In this document: piece by piece, positions 52,345 to 61,660 of the stretch
Position numbering within the stretch: position 1 is the first letter of the stretch
How the letters are laid out: every line of letters starts with the position of its first letter
DNA from: DASQDN01 sp963825845
GTDB taxonomy: Bacteria; Acidobacteriota; Terriglobia; Bryobacterales; Bryobacteraceae
DNA length: 64,000 bases
Direction of reading: 5' to 3'
Assembly: GCA_963825845.1 (NCBI GenBank)
Contig: CAWGVL010000066.1
Coordinates: 86,780 to 150,779 of the forward strand
Program-made: the position numbers and the translations under genes
The notes under the pieces: model-generated
What the model saw: only the letters and a program-made list of their open reading frames with translations
Database searches by the model: none
Told to the model about the DNA's origin: nothing

Positions 52345-53176
52345 TTGTCAATGTGCTCGCATCTTGCGTTCGGCGACCAAAAAAAGTTTGTAGAGCCTAC
52401 TCTGGGGGAGCGACGCTCCACTTCGGAAGGTGGTTAGCATATTGACGTATATCAAATGTATTCAATCTTACGTTCATGCATAGAGCATGTTGATATTAAC
52501 AGTGACATCGGGAACCCGGTATGTTCAAGTTGTCATCGTCGTGTGCGTACGATAAGCAGCACTTGCCGAGATCAGAAACATGCCCAACATTCGACCTTGG
52601 CCTCCTTTCGTCGCGCCTGTCTTCGCATCTTTCATACACACACCCGGCAGTCTAACGCCGACCCGTTTTTTCTGGCACTGGGGAATAAACGCTTCACGCA
52701 ATGAGAAAACCTCGACGGTAGACTGTACGAGAATTGCGCGGGAGCATCAATACTCGTTGAGATTTAGCCTACAGTATACGTACCGGATAAGTACCCCTTC
52801 ATCAAATCCTTTCGGCAAATACGATACCAACGGATCTCAAAAAAGCGGTGGCACGCCGCTTATGTCTGACTTACATCCGGCATTGCTCCGACACGCCAGG
52901 AAAGCTCTCGTCCGGTGACATAGAAACCACGCGCCTCTGCGACTCTCTTTGTCCTTCCGTCCGTCATCAGGCTGTATACGGCGCCTCAGCGTTGCATAAA
53001 CGCGTGGGACACCGCCACCGTTTGCGGTGACTGAATCAGTAGCGCCACCTGCCAAAGTGGGTACCAGCGATGAAGGCCGCGATATTTCTCTCTACTCATG
53101 CCTAAATAATCTTGTGGCGCGCCAGTGATTTGCCTTAATATCGAATTACGATTACGAACGGACTTGCGCAGCTATT
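52345..53176. other. Low-coding stretch, nothing recognised
   Basis: Lower GC than the surroundings and without convincing frames on either strand. It includes the upstream region of the regulator gene at 53177, where no clear -35/-10 pair was found. Probably part of the decayed island ending at tRNA-Arg. Confidence 0.5.
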
Positions 53177-53899
53177 ATGTCAAAACTCAGGGTTTTACTT
53201 GCCGACGACCACACATTGTTTCGTCAGGGAATCGGTAGCCTGTTAGGCCGCCATGGCGATATCGAGGTTGTTGGTGAAGTGTCCAATAGTGGTGATGCCG
53301 TGAACCAGTGCAGTGAACTGCGCCCCGATGTAGTTCTGATCGATATCAGCATGCCGGGAATAAGCAGCTTTGATGCGGCACGGCAGATCAAGAAAACTCG
53401 ACCAGAAACAAAGGTTTTGTTCGTTTCTATGTACGACGACGAAGATTACCTGGGCCAAGCTCTTGAGAGCGGAGCTAGTGGATATGTGCTCAAAGATACC
53501 GCTGCGCCAGAACTGATGACTGCAATTCGTGAAGTGGCGCGGGGTGGAAGTCACCTAAGTCCTCGCATGATGGCTCGCCTCGTCGACGATTTCCGAGGGC
53601 GCGTCAAAGGCCCATCGCAGGTAGCGCGATTCGGAACGCTCACAACGCGTGAACGTGAAGTGTTGAAGATGCTCGCTGAAGGCAACACCGTGAAAGAAAT
53701 CGCGTCCGATCTAGGCCTAAGTACCAAGACGGTAGAGGCCCACAAGTTCAATCTGATGCGCAAATTGGACCTCCATAACAAAACTCAGTTGGTACATTAC
53801 GCTGTCCAAAAGAAGATTATCCAGTTTCCGAATCTGGTCCACGAACCCACGACGGCATCAATTGGAGATGGAAGCGGGGACCGGGTCGTTAAGGATTGA
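53177..53899 (+). CDS. NarL/FixJ-family response regulator
   Basis: 240 residues. Receiver domain: RVLLADDHTLFRQGIGSLL with the acidic pair, phospho-acceptor Asp in VVLIDISMPGISSF, switch residue in VLFVSMYDDEDYL, and Lys in GYVLKDTAAPEL. DNA-binding LuxR domain: TLTTREREVLKMLAEGNTV, KEIASDLGLSTKTVEAHKFN. It is a complete, standard regulator; its sensor kinase is not in the neighbourhood. The last 11 bases overlap the end of a small convergent gene remnant at 53889-54096. Confidence 0.94.
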   Translation: MSKLRVLLADDHTLFRQGIGSLLGRHGDIEVVGEVSNSGDAVNQCSELRPDVVLIDISMPGISSFDAARQIKKTRPETKVLFVSMYDDEDYLGQALESGASGYVLKDTAAPELMTAIREVARGGSHLSPRMMARLVDDFRGRVKGPSQVARFGTLTTREREVLKMLAEGNTVKEIASDLGLSTKTVEAHKFNLMRKLDLHNKTQLVHYAVQKKIIQFPNLVHEPTTASIGDGSGDRVVKD

Positions 53900-54096
53900 A
53901 TTCCTCTGGTGGCCTTAGCTCACCGTCCCTCTGCCAAAGCGTTCGATTACTCGCGCCGTACCGGATCCTGAAATAGGCGCGGCGCTCTCCTGTGTTTAGA
54001 CCGCGCGTCACTTCAGCCGCTTTGTAAAGCAAACGGCGTTCACGCAGCAACGGTCGAGTTTGCGGACCATAGAATCGGCTAGTACTCCTGACTCAT
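53889..54096 (-). pseudogene. Small gene with a strong ribosome-binding site and one-base frameshift
   Basis: GGAGG lies seven bases before an ATG (54094-54096) that gives only MSQEY before TAG. Removing one base at that stop restores a continuous frame, SRFYGPQTRPLLRERRLLYK then AAEVTRGLNTGERRAYFRIR and LWQRDGELRPPEEFNP, ending at TAA 53889-53891. The total length is 208 bases, one more than a multiple of three. The product would be about 68 residues, basic in its first half, of unknown family. Confidence 0.55.
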
Positions 54097-54123
54097 TGTT
54101 CTACCTCCATAGAACACCCCATA

Positions 54124-54375
54124 ATGATCTCGGTCCTCGTACCGCGCGCAACGATGAATCGCCCACGTTTAGATGCTTCGATCCTTCTCCGTGAGATGGA
54201 GAACATGCGCCAAGAACTGAAAAACCTCGAGGGGTACCTTGAACACGGGCAGATCGATGAAGCAAAATTCACTACTACAAATCTTCTTGTTGGCGTGGAG
54301 AGATTGATATCGGACTGCAAGGCCCAGCCCAAACCGATGATAGTCATGCCGTCCCCGAGAATCGGCTGGACGTGA
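54124..54375 (+). CDS. Hypothetical small protein with coiled-coil
   Basis: 83 residues. SILLREMENMRQELKNLEGY forms a likely coiled coil; TTTNLLVGVERLISDCKAQP and PSPRIGWT follow. A start at the ATG ten codons in (54154) is equally likely; neither has a strong ribosome-binding site. Composition is protein-like. No family recognised. The stretch that follows up to 54830 holds nothing I can support. Confidence 0.5.
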   Translation: MISVLVPRATMNRPRLDASILLREMENMRQELKNLEGYLEHGQIDEAKFTTTNLLVGVERLISDCKAQPKPMIVMPSPRIGWT

Positions 54376-54830
54376 GTTCCGCGCCAAAAACATGTGCAAT
54401 AAGAGTTTGAAGATGCGGAAGGCATGAAGGGTATGACATTGTAAGGGGCTCCCTCATCTTCCTTCTTTTTAAGGACCATTTCCCCCCAGGGCAACCGTTA
54501 TGCCGTACAGACGTCTCGCTCAGATCAATCAGTAAGGCAAAACACCGCCGGCTCGTAAGTGTTCTTCCATACCTTGTTCGGAACCCTAACTCCGATATCT
54601 CATAAATGAAGAGCACCGGTCAAATACTTGAAGGTATCAGTCTGGTATGGTGGCCCACGATCTTACGATCCTTGTCACAAGCTGAGAACATCGATGGCGG
54701 CAGAAATCAATGTCCGCCTCAACGCTGCAAGTTGCCTGAGCAGTCGCCCCACTCACTAGATTGAAGGCCTTCGGAACGCATAACGTGAAGGTCAACGCTC
54801 GGAATCGTATACAAAGAGGAATTTCCGTAC

Positions 54831-55013
54831 ATGTCAACCGATTCGATCCCGGATAATACACTGAACGTCGAAGAACTTGCCGGCATGTTAGCTCGCGGCG
54901 AGTTTCCAGCAAACTATGATTCCTTTATCGCTAACATCTCAGACGGAGATCTTGAACGACTGTGGGCGTTCTTCAAGCAGAAATGTGGTGTTATGAAGGA
55001 AGAAAGCGCCTAG
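54831..55013 (+). CDS. Hypothetical small acidic protein
   Basis: 60 residues (LNVEELAGMLARGEFPANYD, SDGDLERLWAFFKQKCGVMK), acidic and helical-looking. An AGAGGAA sequence about 12 bases upstream is an acceptable ribosome-binding site. Unknown family. Confidence 0.6.
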   Translation: MSTDSIPDNTLNVEELAGMLARGEFPANYDSFIANISDGDLERLWAFFKQKCGVMKEESA

Positions 55014-55770
55014 TTCTCGCACATCAGTAGACAGCGACTCGATGCTAGTCATCTGTCAGTAAAAGGGGTATAGGCTCGCACGTTAAATCTCGTCGTGGGT
55101 GCACGTGGTCACCTCCGTCACGTTCGGCACCGATCCTCTGGGTCCCATAGCTTCACGCAAGCAACGGCGTCCGATCCGCAAGATAAGCACTTCGAAATGA
55201 GAGCCACATCCGGGAGAGCTGCCCCACAATCTGGGCCGCGACATGAGGGTTACTCCACTTGAATTTTGGCAGCTTCCGAATGCCGCCACAGGGTATAGAT
55301 GCAAGAATGCTAACCCATTACAGCAATGACAGTTCGCCCCCAAATTTCATTCGCGAAGCTCGGTCGGTCTAACTCGGAATGACTTGCCTGTCTGCATAAT
55401 CAGGAGCATCTCTGAGACTTGTTGTTCAGCCTCTTCTCGCGGCGATTCAGCATCAAATCAGGCACATATATCGCTGCTCTTTGTGATACAGAGTCCACAC
55501 GCCAGCCACGAGAAGCATTCGGGTGCGTTGAATCAGCGGTTTTGACATGAACAGTAGGCGTTAGCGTGGCGCGTACAACAAGCCACAGCATCTCAGGTTC
55601 GCTCAGGCACCGCCACCGTAGCGGACTTCTCGCTAGAACCCTTAGTACTTTCGCTCTGAAGACACTCACCCAGGTTTGATGCTTAATGATTGAGCAGCTG
55701 AGCAGCGTATGCACCCTCGGTGCTAGTTGGCACGAGTGGGCACCGAAGCCAGTTTGGATAGGAGAACGGA
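55014..55770. other. Stretch with no recognisable gene
   Basis: Frames on both strands here lack family features, ribosome-binding sites and consistent codon use. It may be degraded island DNA. The GGAGAACGGA ribosome-binding site of the next gene is at its right end. Confidence 0.5.
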
Positions 55771-56151
55771 ATGAGCCAACGGACGTCTCACGCCCAGGAG
55801 TGCCCTAAGACGACAGAGGAGCTGCTCGACCTCTTGATCCGTGAGGGCATCGCGTCGGTAGAGAGGAACGAGACCCTCGCCGAGCGCATCCGGGCCGCGA
55901 AGGCCGGATTCGAGCTGTGCCGCCTCCTCCACACGCCCCTTCATTTCCACAAGCTCATCCAGGAGCGCCATCAGCAAGAGCGCATCTACCGTGAAAAGGT
56001 TGACACGATAGAGTACTGGGAATACCGGTATGCAACCATCCGGGTCGAGTGGGTTTGGGAGCGCATGAAGATCGCCTGGAACCTCCCAGGCCCCTACAGC
56101 GCCCAAGCTGTCCTCGACTACCTCAAGCTGACAACGGTGGAAGAGGCATGA
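55771..56151 (+). CDS. Hypothetical protein
   Basis: 126 residues with GGAG eight bases before the ATG. Helical and charged: TTEELLDLLIREGIASVERN, AERIRAAKAGFELCRLLHTP, IYREKVDTIEYWEYRYATIR. GC content is higher than that of its surroundings. No known family, no signal peptide. It lies just upstream of the integrase remnant and may be island cargo. Confidence 0.65.
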   Translation: MSQRTSHAQECPKTTEELLDLLIREGIASVERNETLAERIRAAKAGFELCRLLHTPLHFHKLIQERHQQERIYREKVDTIEYWEYRYATIRVEWVWERMKIAWNLPGPYSAQAVLDYLKLTTVEEA

Positions 56152-56269
56152 CACCTACCGACTTGCGCTGCCAAACGTTCATTACCGAGCGCCAATCAAA
56201 CTGGTCAAACGCGGTTGGTCCACTCATCCGTCAAGATGCAACTTAACAATCGAATAGCCTTCTACAGAT

Positions 56270-56950
56270 CAGTTCGATCAACCGAGAGTTGCAGGTGCTC
56301 CGTCGGATGTTCGCATTGGCTCACGAGGCACCGTTGAGAAGATCTGCCGAAGGTTCGGACGCTTCGCGACGAACGCCACCGTGATCGCGTCGTCACACCC
56401 GAAAAGGAATCGGTCTATCTGTCCAGCGTACCCCCATTGCTTCGTGACGTAGTAACAATCCTCATTGAAACGGCACTGCGCCCTGAGGAATGCTACCGCA
56501 TGCAATGGGCGGAGGTTGGACCTACAGGCGGGAACTGTTCGCGTGCAGCACAGCAAGACTCAAGCAGCGTGCCGCACGATTCCACTCGCCGCAGGTTCAA
56601 GAGCCATTCTAGCCATGCGCAACAGCGCAGACACTGGTGGTGGGTTCTTCCGGCGCCTACGATGAGCGGTCATATCGAATCGTCTAGTCTTAAGAAAGAG
56701 CAAGCGCGGGCATTTCGGGAGAGTGGAGTTCAGCCGTTCGAGTTATACACTCTCCGCCACACGTGCCTAACCCGTTGGGCTCCATATATGGACATTGGAC
56801 GCTCGCATATCTTGCAGGGTACACCGACATGAGCGTTACCAGCGGTACGTCCACCCACAGCAACAATCGATCGGACGCGATGCAGAAAGCGACCAGTGGG
56901 CACAATCCTGGGCACAGCGCCATCGAACCCTCTGGTCCAAACAACGCCTA
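56270..56950 (+). pseudogene. Decayed tyrosine recombinase (integrase)
   Basis: Pieces in several frames spell an integrase: SINRELQVLRRMFALAHEAP (about 56276-56335), then PPLLRDVVTILIETALRPEE with the first catalytic Arg (56430-56495), and LQAGTVRVQHSKTQAACRTI with AAGSRAILAMRNSAD one frame over. Then come FELYTLRHTCLTR with the H-x-x-R pair (56735-56780), LAYLAGYTDMSVT and RYVHPQQQSIGRD, which holds the nucleophilic Tyr region. At least four shifts separate these. It ends 35 bases before the 3' end of tRNA-Arg, the usual position for an element that integrated into that tRNA. No activity is expected. Confidence 0.82.
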
Positions 56951-56985
56951 GGTGACCGTAATCAATTGATGTTGAGAGATTTGAG

Positions 56986-57062
56986 TGGCGCGCCCGGAGA
57001 GATTCGAACTCCCGACCTACTGGTTCGAAGCCAGTTGCTCTATCCGGCTGAGCTACGGGCGC
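56986..57062 (-). tRNA. tRNA-Arg (anticodon UCG)
   Basis: 77 bases with encoded CCA. Acceptor GCGCCCG/CGGGCGC, D arm GCTC-AGCCGGATA-GAGC, anticodon arm ACTGG-CTTCGAA-CCAGT (anticodon TCG), variable loop AGGTC, T arm GGGAG-TTCGAAT-CTCTC with discriminator G. Its 3' end faces the integrase remnant. Confidence 0.97.
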
Positions 57063-57104
57063 AGCAGTCGTCATGATAGCATGCGGCATGTTAGCGATGG
57101 GCAA

Positions 57105-57248
57105 ATGATTAGCGATGGACAAAGGCTTTGCGATCGTTGCGGCCAACCGATTCCGCTTTCGGCCAAACTCGCGGGGAGCGGGGAAAAAGGCCAGGGAGAC
57201 CTCTGCCTTCAGTGCCGCATCCGTGCTTCTCAGGAGAAGCGCCAGTGA
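57105..57248 (+). CDS. Small zinc-ribbon protein
   Basis: 47 residues from the ATG at 57105 (or 55 from 57081). Two CxxC pairs, LCDRCGQPIPLSAKL and DLCLQCRIR, are spaced like a treble-clef or zinc-ribbon knuckle. The stop overlaps the GTG start of the CYTH gene by four bases (GTGA), implying coupling. A small zinc-binding partner translated ahead of the CYTH enzyme is likely but not proven. The frame runs back through the tRNA, which is not coding. Confidence 0.55.
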   Translation: MISDGQRLCDRCGQPIPLSAKLAGSGEKGQGDLCLQCRIRASQEKRQ

Positions 57249-57805
57249 CTGATGGCGGCAACGAAACGGAGATCAAATTAAAGATCTCCGATCCGGTAAG
57301 CATGCGGGCCAAACTCGAGCAGGCAGGCTTCGAGGTCAGCCGCGAACGTGTCTTCGAGGCCAACACGGTCTACGACACCCCCGAAAGTATCTTGAGACAG
57401 CGCGGCAACCTTCTTCGATTGCGCGAGGTTGGCGGACAGGCAATCCTCACGTTTAAAGGGCCGGCGGCACCGGGCAAGCACAAATCTCGCGAGGAACTCG
57501 AGACAACAGTTGGAGACGCATCCACGAGTGCCGCGATTTTCAATCGGCTCGGTTTTATACCGAGCTTCCGATATGAAAAATACCGCACGGAGTATCAGTG
57601 TTCCGGCCTTCCGGGCGTGGTCACCATCGATGAAACTCCGATCGGCTGGTTTCTCGAACTGGAGGGCCCTCCGGACTGGATCGATAGCACCGCCCGGCAA
57701 CTTGGATTTGCCGAGGAAGATTACGTAATTTTAAGCTACGCAGCGTTATACCTGAACTACTGTAATGACAGGCGGACCGCTCCAACACACATGATTTTTC
57801 AATAA
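57245..57805 (+). CDS. CYTH-domain phosphohydrolase or cyclase
   Basis: 186 residues from a GTG at 57245 with AGGAGAAG upstream; a start at 57128 would read through the zinc-ribbon gene in another frame and is rejected. The CYTH signature is clear: ETEIKLKI (ExExK), LRQRGNLLRLREVGGQAILT (the R-x-R and K tunnel residues), FKGPAAPGKHKSREELE, and VTIDETPIGWFLELEGPPDW. CYTH proteins bind triphosphates in a beta tunnel with metal ions and act as class IV adenylate cyclases or triphosphatases; triphosphatase is the commoner role. Cytoplasmic. Confidence 0.87.
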   Translation: MTDGGNETEIKLKISDPVSMRAKLEQAGFEVSRERVFEANTVYDTPESILRQRGNLLRLREVGGQAILTFKGPAAPGKHKSREELETTVGDASTSAAIFNRLGFIPSFRYEKYRTEYQCSGLPGVVTIDETPIGWFLELEGPPDWIDSTARQLGFAEEDYVILSYAALYLNYCNDRRTAPTHMIFQ

Positions 57806-57956
57806 ATTATCTTAGAGAAGAGCCAGGGTTGCCGTAGTACAAACATTGACTTGTGCTTCTACAAAGACAGTGATACTCTGCAATAAACCGAGAGGCAGGA
57901 AGTACTAGCTCCTGCGAGCGAGGCGGTCTTGCGCCTCCGATGGTTGAGCGGACTTT

Positions 57957-58397
57957 GTGGCCATAAGCATCATCATCATCGTGCTCTCTACCGCACTTTT
58001 TGTGTATTGGTTCCGATACACGTGCGTCTTGATTCTCCGCACTCGTGATGCTCGCGATTACGCGCAACACGTCGCTGAAGTCAACCATTTGACGTTTCTT
58101 ACCGCGCAGCAGCAATTGGCGGACGCCCAGGATAAGAAAGAGAGCTTCGACAAATTGCATGAGTCTCTCGACCGGGACTATCGCGTCGTTAGCTATCTGC
58201 TTCGTCACGCAGGTACACAAAGCGGCCAGTCGATAGAAGAGCTGATGTTGCGCCTCGACTATCAGATCATGCGCACATGCTACTATGTCTCGCGCCCCTT
58301 CTCGGTGTCTTCGGCGCGTCGCTTTCTTGTCGAACGAGCTTCCATTATCAGCCACTTAGCAAATGCGATGGGCGAGCGCGTAGCGATTTCCTCGTAG
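57957..58397 (+). CDS. Hypothetical single-pass membrane protein
   Basis: 146 residues starting at GTG. An N-terminal membrane segment (AISIIIIVLSTALFVYW) is followed by a cytoplasmic helical domain (LTFLTAQQQLADAQDKKESF, SYLLRHAGTQSGQSIEELML, YYVSRPFSVSSARRFLVERA). Short proteins of this design occur widely in Acidobacteriota; function unknown. It sits 41 bases before the helicase gene. Confidence 0.68.
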   Translation: MAISIIIIVLSTALFVYWFRYTCVLILRTRDARDYAQHVAEVNHLTFLTAQQQLADAQDKKESFDKLHESLDRDYRVVSYLLRHAGTQSGQSIEELMLRLDYQIMRTCYYVSRPFSVSSARRFLVERASIISHLANAMGERVAISS

Positions 58398-58437
58398 GAT
58401 CTCTTTTCACGTCTGTCGCAGCCGATACACTGGGTTT

Positions 58438-60963
58438 ATGGCCCCTGGGCCCTTGAATCAGTTGCATTCGGCTATTCGTGAGTGGTTCCAGGCCAGGTTC
58501 CTCAACCTCACTGAAATCCAGAATCGTGCACTCCAACACACTCTGCGGGGGAGGAATACCCTCATCCTCGCGCCGACCGGGAGCGGCAAAACGTTCTCCG
58601 CCTTCTTATCGGTTCTTTCCGATCTCGCCGAACTCGCATCCTCCGGCAAGTTGCCGAATGCTGTATGCGCCGTGTACGTGTCGCCGCTGAAATCTCTCGA
58701 CCGCGATATCCACCGGAACCTCGAAGGGCCGCTCGCCGCGATTAACTCCACGCTTCCGGAAAATCGCCGCATTCGAATGGAAGTCCGAACCGGTGACACG
58801 GAAGGGAGCGAGCGGGGGAAGCAGCAACGTCGGCGTCCCCACCTGTTACTGACCACTCCTGAGAGCCTCAGCGCACTCCTGTCTCAAAAAGGTTGGGCCG
58901 ATGGTTTCGATACGCGAACCGTAATCGTCGACGAGGTCCACTCGTTTGCCGAGAGTAAGCGGGGAACTCTTCTGGCATTGACCCTTGAGCGGCTTGAGGC
59001 GAAATGGGATCGGCCGCTGCAGCGCGTCGGGCTGTCTGCCACTGCCTGGCCGGTGGACGTGATTACCCGATTACTATGCGGCGGTCGCCCCTGTGAGATC
59101 GCAAGTGTGGATATTGGCAAGGTGCATCGGTTGGAGATAGCCGTGCCGCCGCTGGAAAATTGGCTTCCGCCTGCGGGGCACAATCCGTACCGCATCGCGA
59201 AGCTGGCATCCGACTTGGTGGAAGCGGCAAACTGTACGCTGATTTTCACGACCACACGGTCGGCGGCTGAGCGGCTTGCCCTTGCGTTGAAGGTTCTCCT
59301 GCCGCAATGGGACGACCAGATCGCCGTACATCATTCCTCTATCGAACGCTCCGAGCGCCTCACCATCGAAGAGGGATTGTCCGCCGGAGCGTACAAAGCC
59401 GTCATCGCCTCGAGCAGCCTTGAATTGGGTGTCGATTTCCAGGCAGTCGACCAGGTGTTGCTCATCGGCACTCCGCGAGGCGTGAGCCGCGCCTTACAGA
59501 GACTTGGGCGCAGCGGTCACCGGATTGACGGCGTTGCCAGTGGATTCCTCCTGCCTACCAGCGTGCCTGATGTCCTGCAGAGCATCGCGATTCGGAAGGC
59601 TGCCCAGGACGGTCTGCTGGATGCTCTTCGTGTCCCGGACTCACCGCTCGATGTGTTGGCTCAGGCGCTTCTCGGTATGAGCATTGAGAAGCCATGGCGT
59701 CTGCATGACGCGTATCGACTCGCGACGAAGGCCGGACCTTACTTGGACTTGTCGCTCGAGGACTTCGAGGCGACGATTGAATATCTCGCGGGGGGAGGAC
59801 GTGTGCTAGGTCCTTCAGGAGCTTACGGGAAAATCATTCTCGAAGATGATAAATTCCGCGTGTCATCGCGATCTGTCGCCCGCGATTACTACATGAACAT
59901 CGGTACCATCAGCGACGATTTGCAGGTCAAGGTTGTCAACCGGGCGAACCGCAAGCTCGGAGAGGTGGAGGAGGGCTTTCTGGCATCGCTGCGGCCGGAC
60001 GAAGCCTTCACCATTGGTGGTCGCGCGGTCGTGCTTGACCGGTTGCATCAGACGACGGCGGTGGTTCGCCCGGCACAGGGCGAGCGCATCCAGACACCGC
60101 GTTGGATGGGTCCGAAGATGCCCCTCACCGCTCAACTGGCCCGGGAGGAGCGCCGTTTACGGATATCGCTTCGTGAAGCCTGGAGTCTCGGCGGTGTGGA
60201 GGCTTGTGGCCGCATGCTCCGCAAAGAATATGACATCTCCGGCGATGTGCTCACTCGCGTGCTCAGGTTCCTCGAACGCCAGAACAAGCCGCGCCGGTCC
60301 CAGCCGATGATCCGGTTCAGGTAGAGCGAGTTCGCGAAGGTCGTTCGCTGCTCATTCTGTTTCATCTCGTTGCGGGCCGTGCCGTGAACCGCTCTCTGGC
60401 ATGGGTTGTCGGCCATCGCCTAGGTGTTTCCGGGAGCGTTGTGGCAAATCATGATGATCACAGCTTCCTGCTCTCGGTCGGATACAAGGATGCTCCGTCC
60501 GAAGACCGGCTCCGCGCTGCGTTCAACCCTGACAATTTCCGTGGGGATCTGCAAGCCATACTCGATCGCACTGAGACGCTCGGACGAACATTCCGGCCGG
60601 TTGCCGAGATCGGCCAGCTCATTCCAAAGAGGACGTATCGAGGTCCACGCCCGTGAAAGCTTCCAGTTGGAATGGCTCGCTCCTTTATTCCACCCTTCGT
60701 CAATATGAGCCGGAGCACCCCTCGTTCGTGAGAACATCCGGGGAGTCATGCGAGACATGATGGACGTGGACAGGGCGGCCGAAGAATCCGCACGCATATT
60801 CGAGACCCCCTGGGAAGTATTTGATCTGCCGCGTCCCACTCCCTTTGCGCTGCCTTTATTTGCCGCATTCAGCCGCGAAACGCTTCTTGCGCAAGATCCC
60901 GACAAAGCGTTGGATGAACTCGTGTCCAGCTTGTATGACGAGTGGGGCGATGAAGCTGCTTGA
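58438..60963 (+). pseudogene. Frameshifted Lhr-type (ligase-associated) DEXH helicase
   Basis: The first 628 codons (58438-60324) are in one frame and include all helicase core motifs: LAPTGSGKTFSAFLSVLSDL (Walker A), YVSPLKSLDRDIHRNLEG, VIVDEVHSFAESKRG (DEVH), RVGLSATAWP, ASSSLELGVDF, and QRLGRSGHRIDG (motif VI). TAG at 60322-60324 interrupts; one frame over it continues DDPVQVERVREGRSLLILFH and RSLAWVVGHRLGVSGSVVAN, NPDNFRGDLQAILDRTETLG to 60656. After two more shifts it ends with RDMMDVDRAAEESARIFETP and ARPTPFALPLF-like sequence, stopping at 60963. The conserved winged-helix/Lhr core was thus present and is now split. The helicase core up to 60324 might still be made. Its partner PdeM-like gene overlaps the end. 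Confidence 0.85.
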
Positions 60964-61660
60964 ACTGGCGCCCGGAAGATGGGCCCATGCCAGCGGAGCG
61001 CTGTGGCTGAGTGATTGCCGGACGGCTCTCCTTGCGGACGTTCACCTCGGTTATGGGTGGGCGCTAAGGCGGCGTGGACAGCTTGGTCCCGTGCAGGAAG
61101 CCGCCGTACGCCGGAAGTTGATGGCGGCCATCGAGGACCTGAATCCATCAACCGTAGTCTTCGTCGGAGACGTCGTGCATGCCCCGAGACCCGGGCCGCA
61201 GGAGCGGTCGGCCATCGAATCCACGTTGTCTGAACTGTCCGCGCATTGCGAACTCGTGCTGATTCCCGGCAATCACGATCGTGCATTTCAGCGGGATTAT
61301 CCCGGAGCGTCGGTCCGCATCGTTTCGGAGTGGCGGCATTGCGGGCTGCTCGCAGTGCATGGCCATGTAGTGCCTGCATCGAACGACCACCTGATAGTCG
61401 GGCACGTTCACCCGGCGCTCGGCATATCGGACCATGCCGGGGCAACCCAGAAAGTGCCGGTGTTCGTTGTTTCGGAGAGGGTCACAATATTGCCGGCTTT
61501 CTCGCCGTTGTCAGTGGGCGGTGACATTCGTGTCCACATTCCGCCGGGTATCGGCACATTGATGAATGGGAGCGCGACTACCGTGATCGCCGCGTCAGGC
61601 AAGCGCGTCGTAAATCTCGGCTCGCTAAACCGCTTGTCGCGTCTGCCCTCGAGCTATTGA
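60950..61660 (+). CDS. PdeM-like metallophosphoesterase (ligase-associated DNA-damage response)
   Basis: 236 residues from the ATG at 60950, overlapping the helicase remnant by 14 bases. All calcineurin-like metal ligand motifs are present: LLADVHLGYG (DxH), VVFVGDVVHAP (GD), LIPGNHDRAF (GNHD), LLAVHGHVVP and IVGHVHPALG (GHxH). Such enzymes in operons with Lhr-type helicases are known as DNA-ligase-associated PdeM proteins, proposed to process DNA ends. The arrangement here matches, though ligase and exonuclease are not in the window. Its 3' end converges with the broken histidine kinase. Confidence 0.85.
   Translation: MKLLELAPGRWAHASGALWLSDCRTALLADVHLGYGWALRRRGQLGPVQEAAVRRKLMAAIEDLNPSTVVFVGDVVHAPRPGPQERSAIESTLSELSAHCELVLIPGNHDRAFQRDYPGASVRIVSEWRHCGLLAVHGHVVPASNDHLIVGHVHPALGISDHAGATQKVPVFVVSERVTILPAFSPLSVGGDIRVHIPPGIGTLMNGSATTVIAASGKRVVNLGSLNRLSRLPSSY

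Noticed and set aside
56985..57080. N-terminal extension of the zinc-ribbon frame through the tRNA
   Set aside because: The stretch is the tRNA-Arg gene read in the other direction; coding starts only after it.
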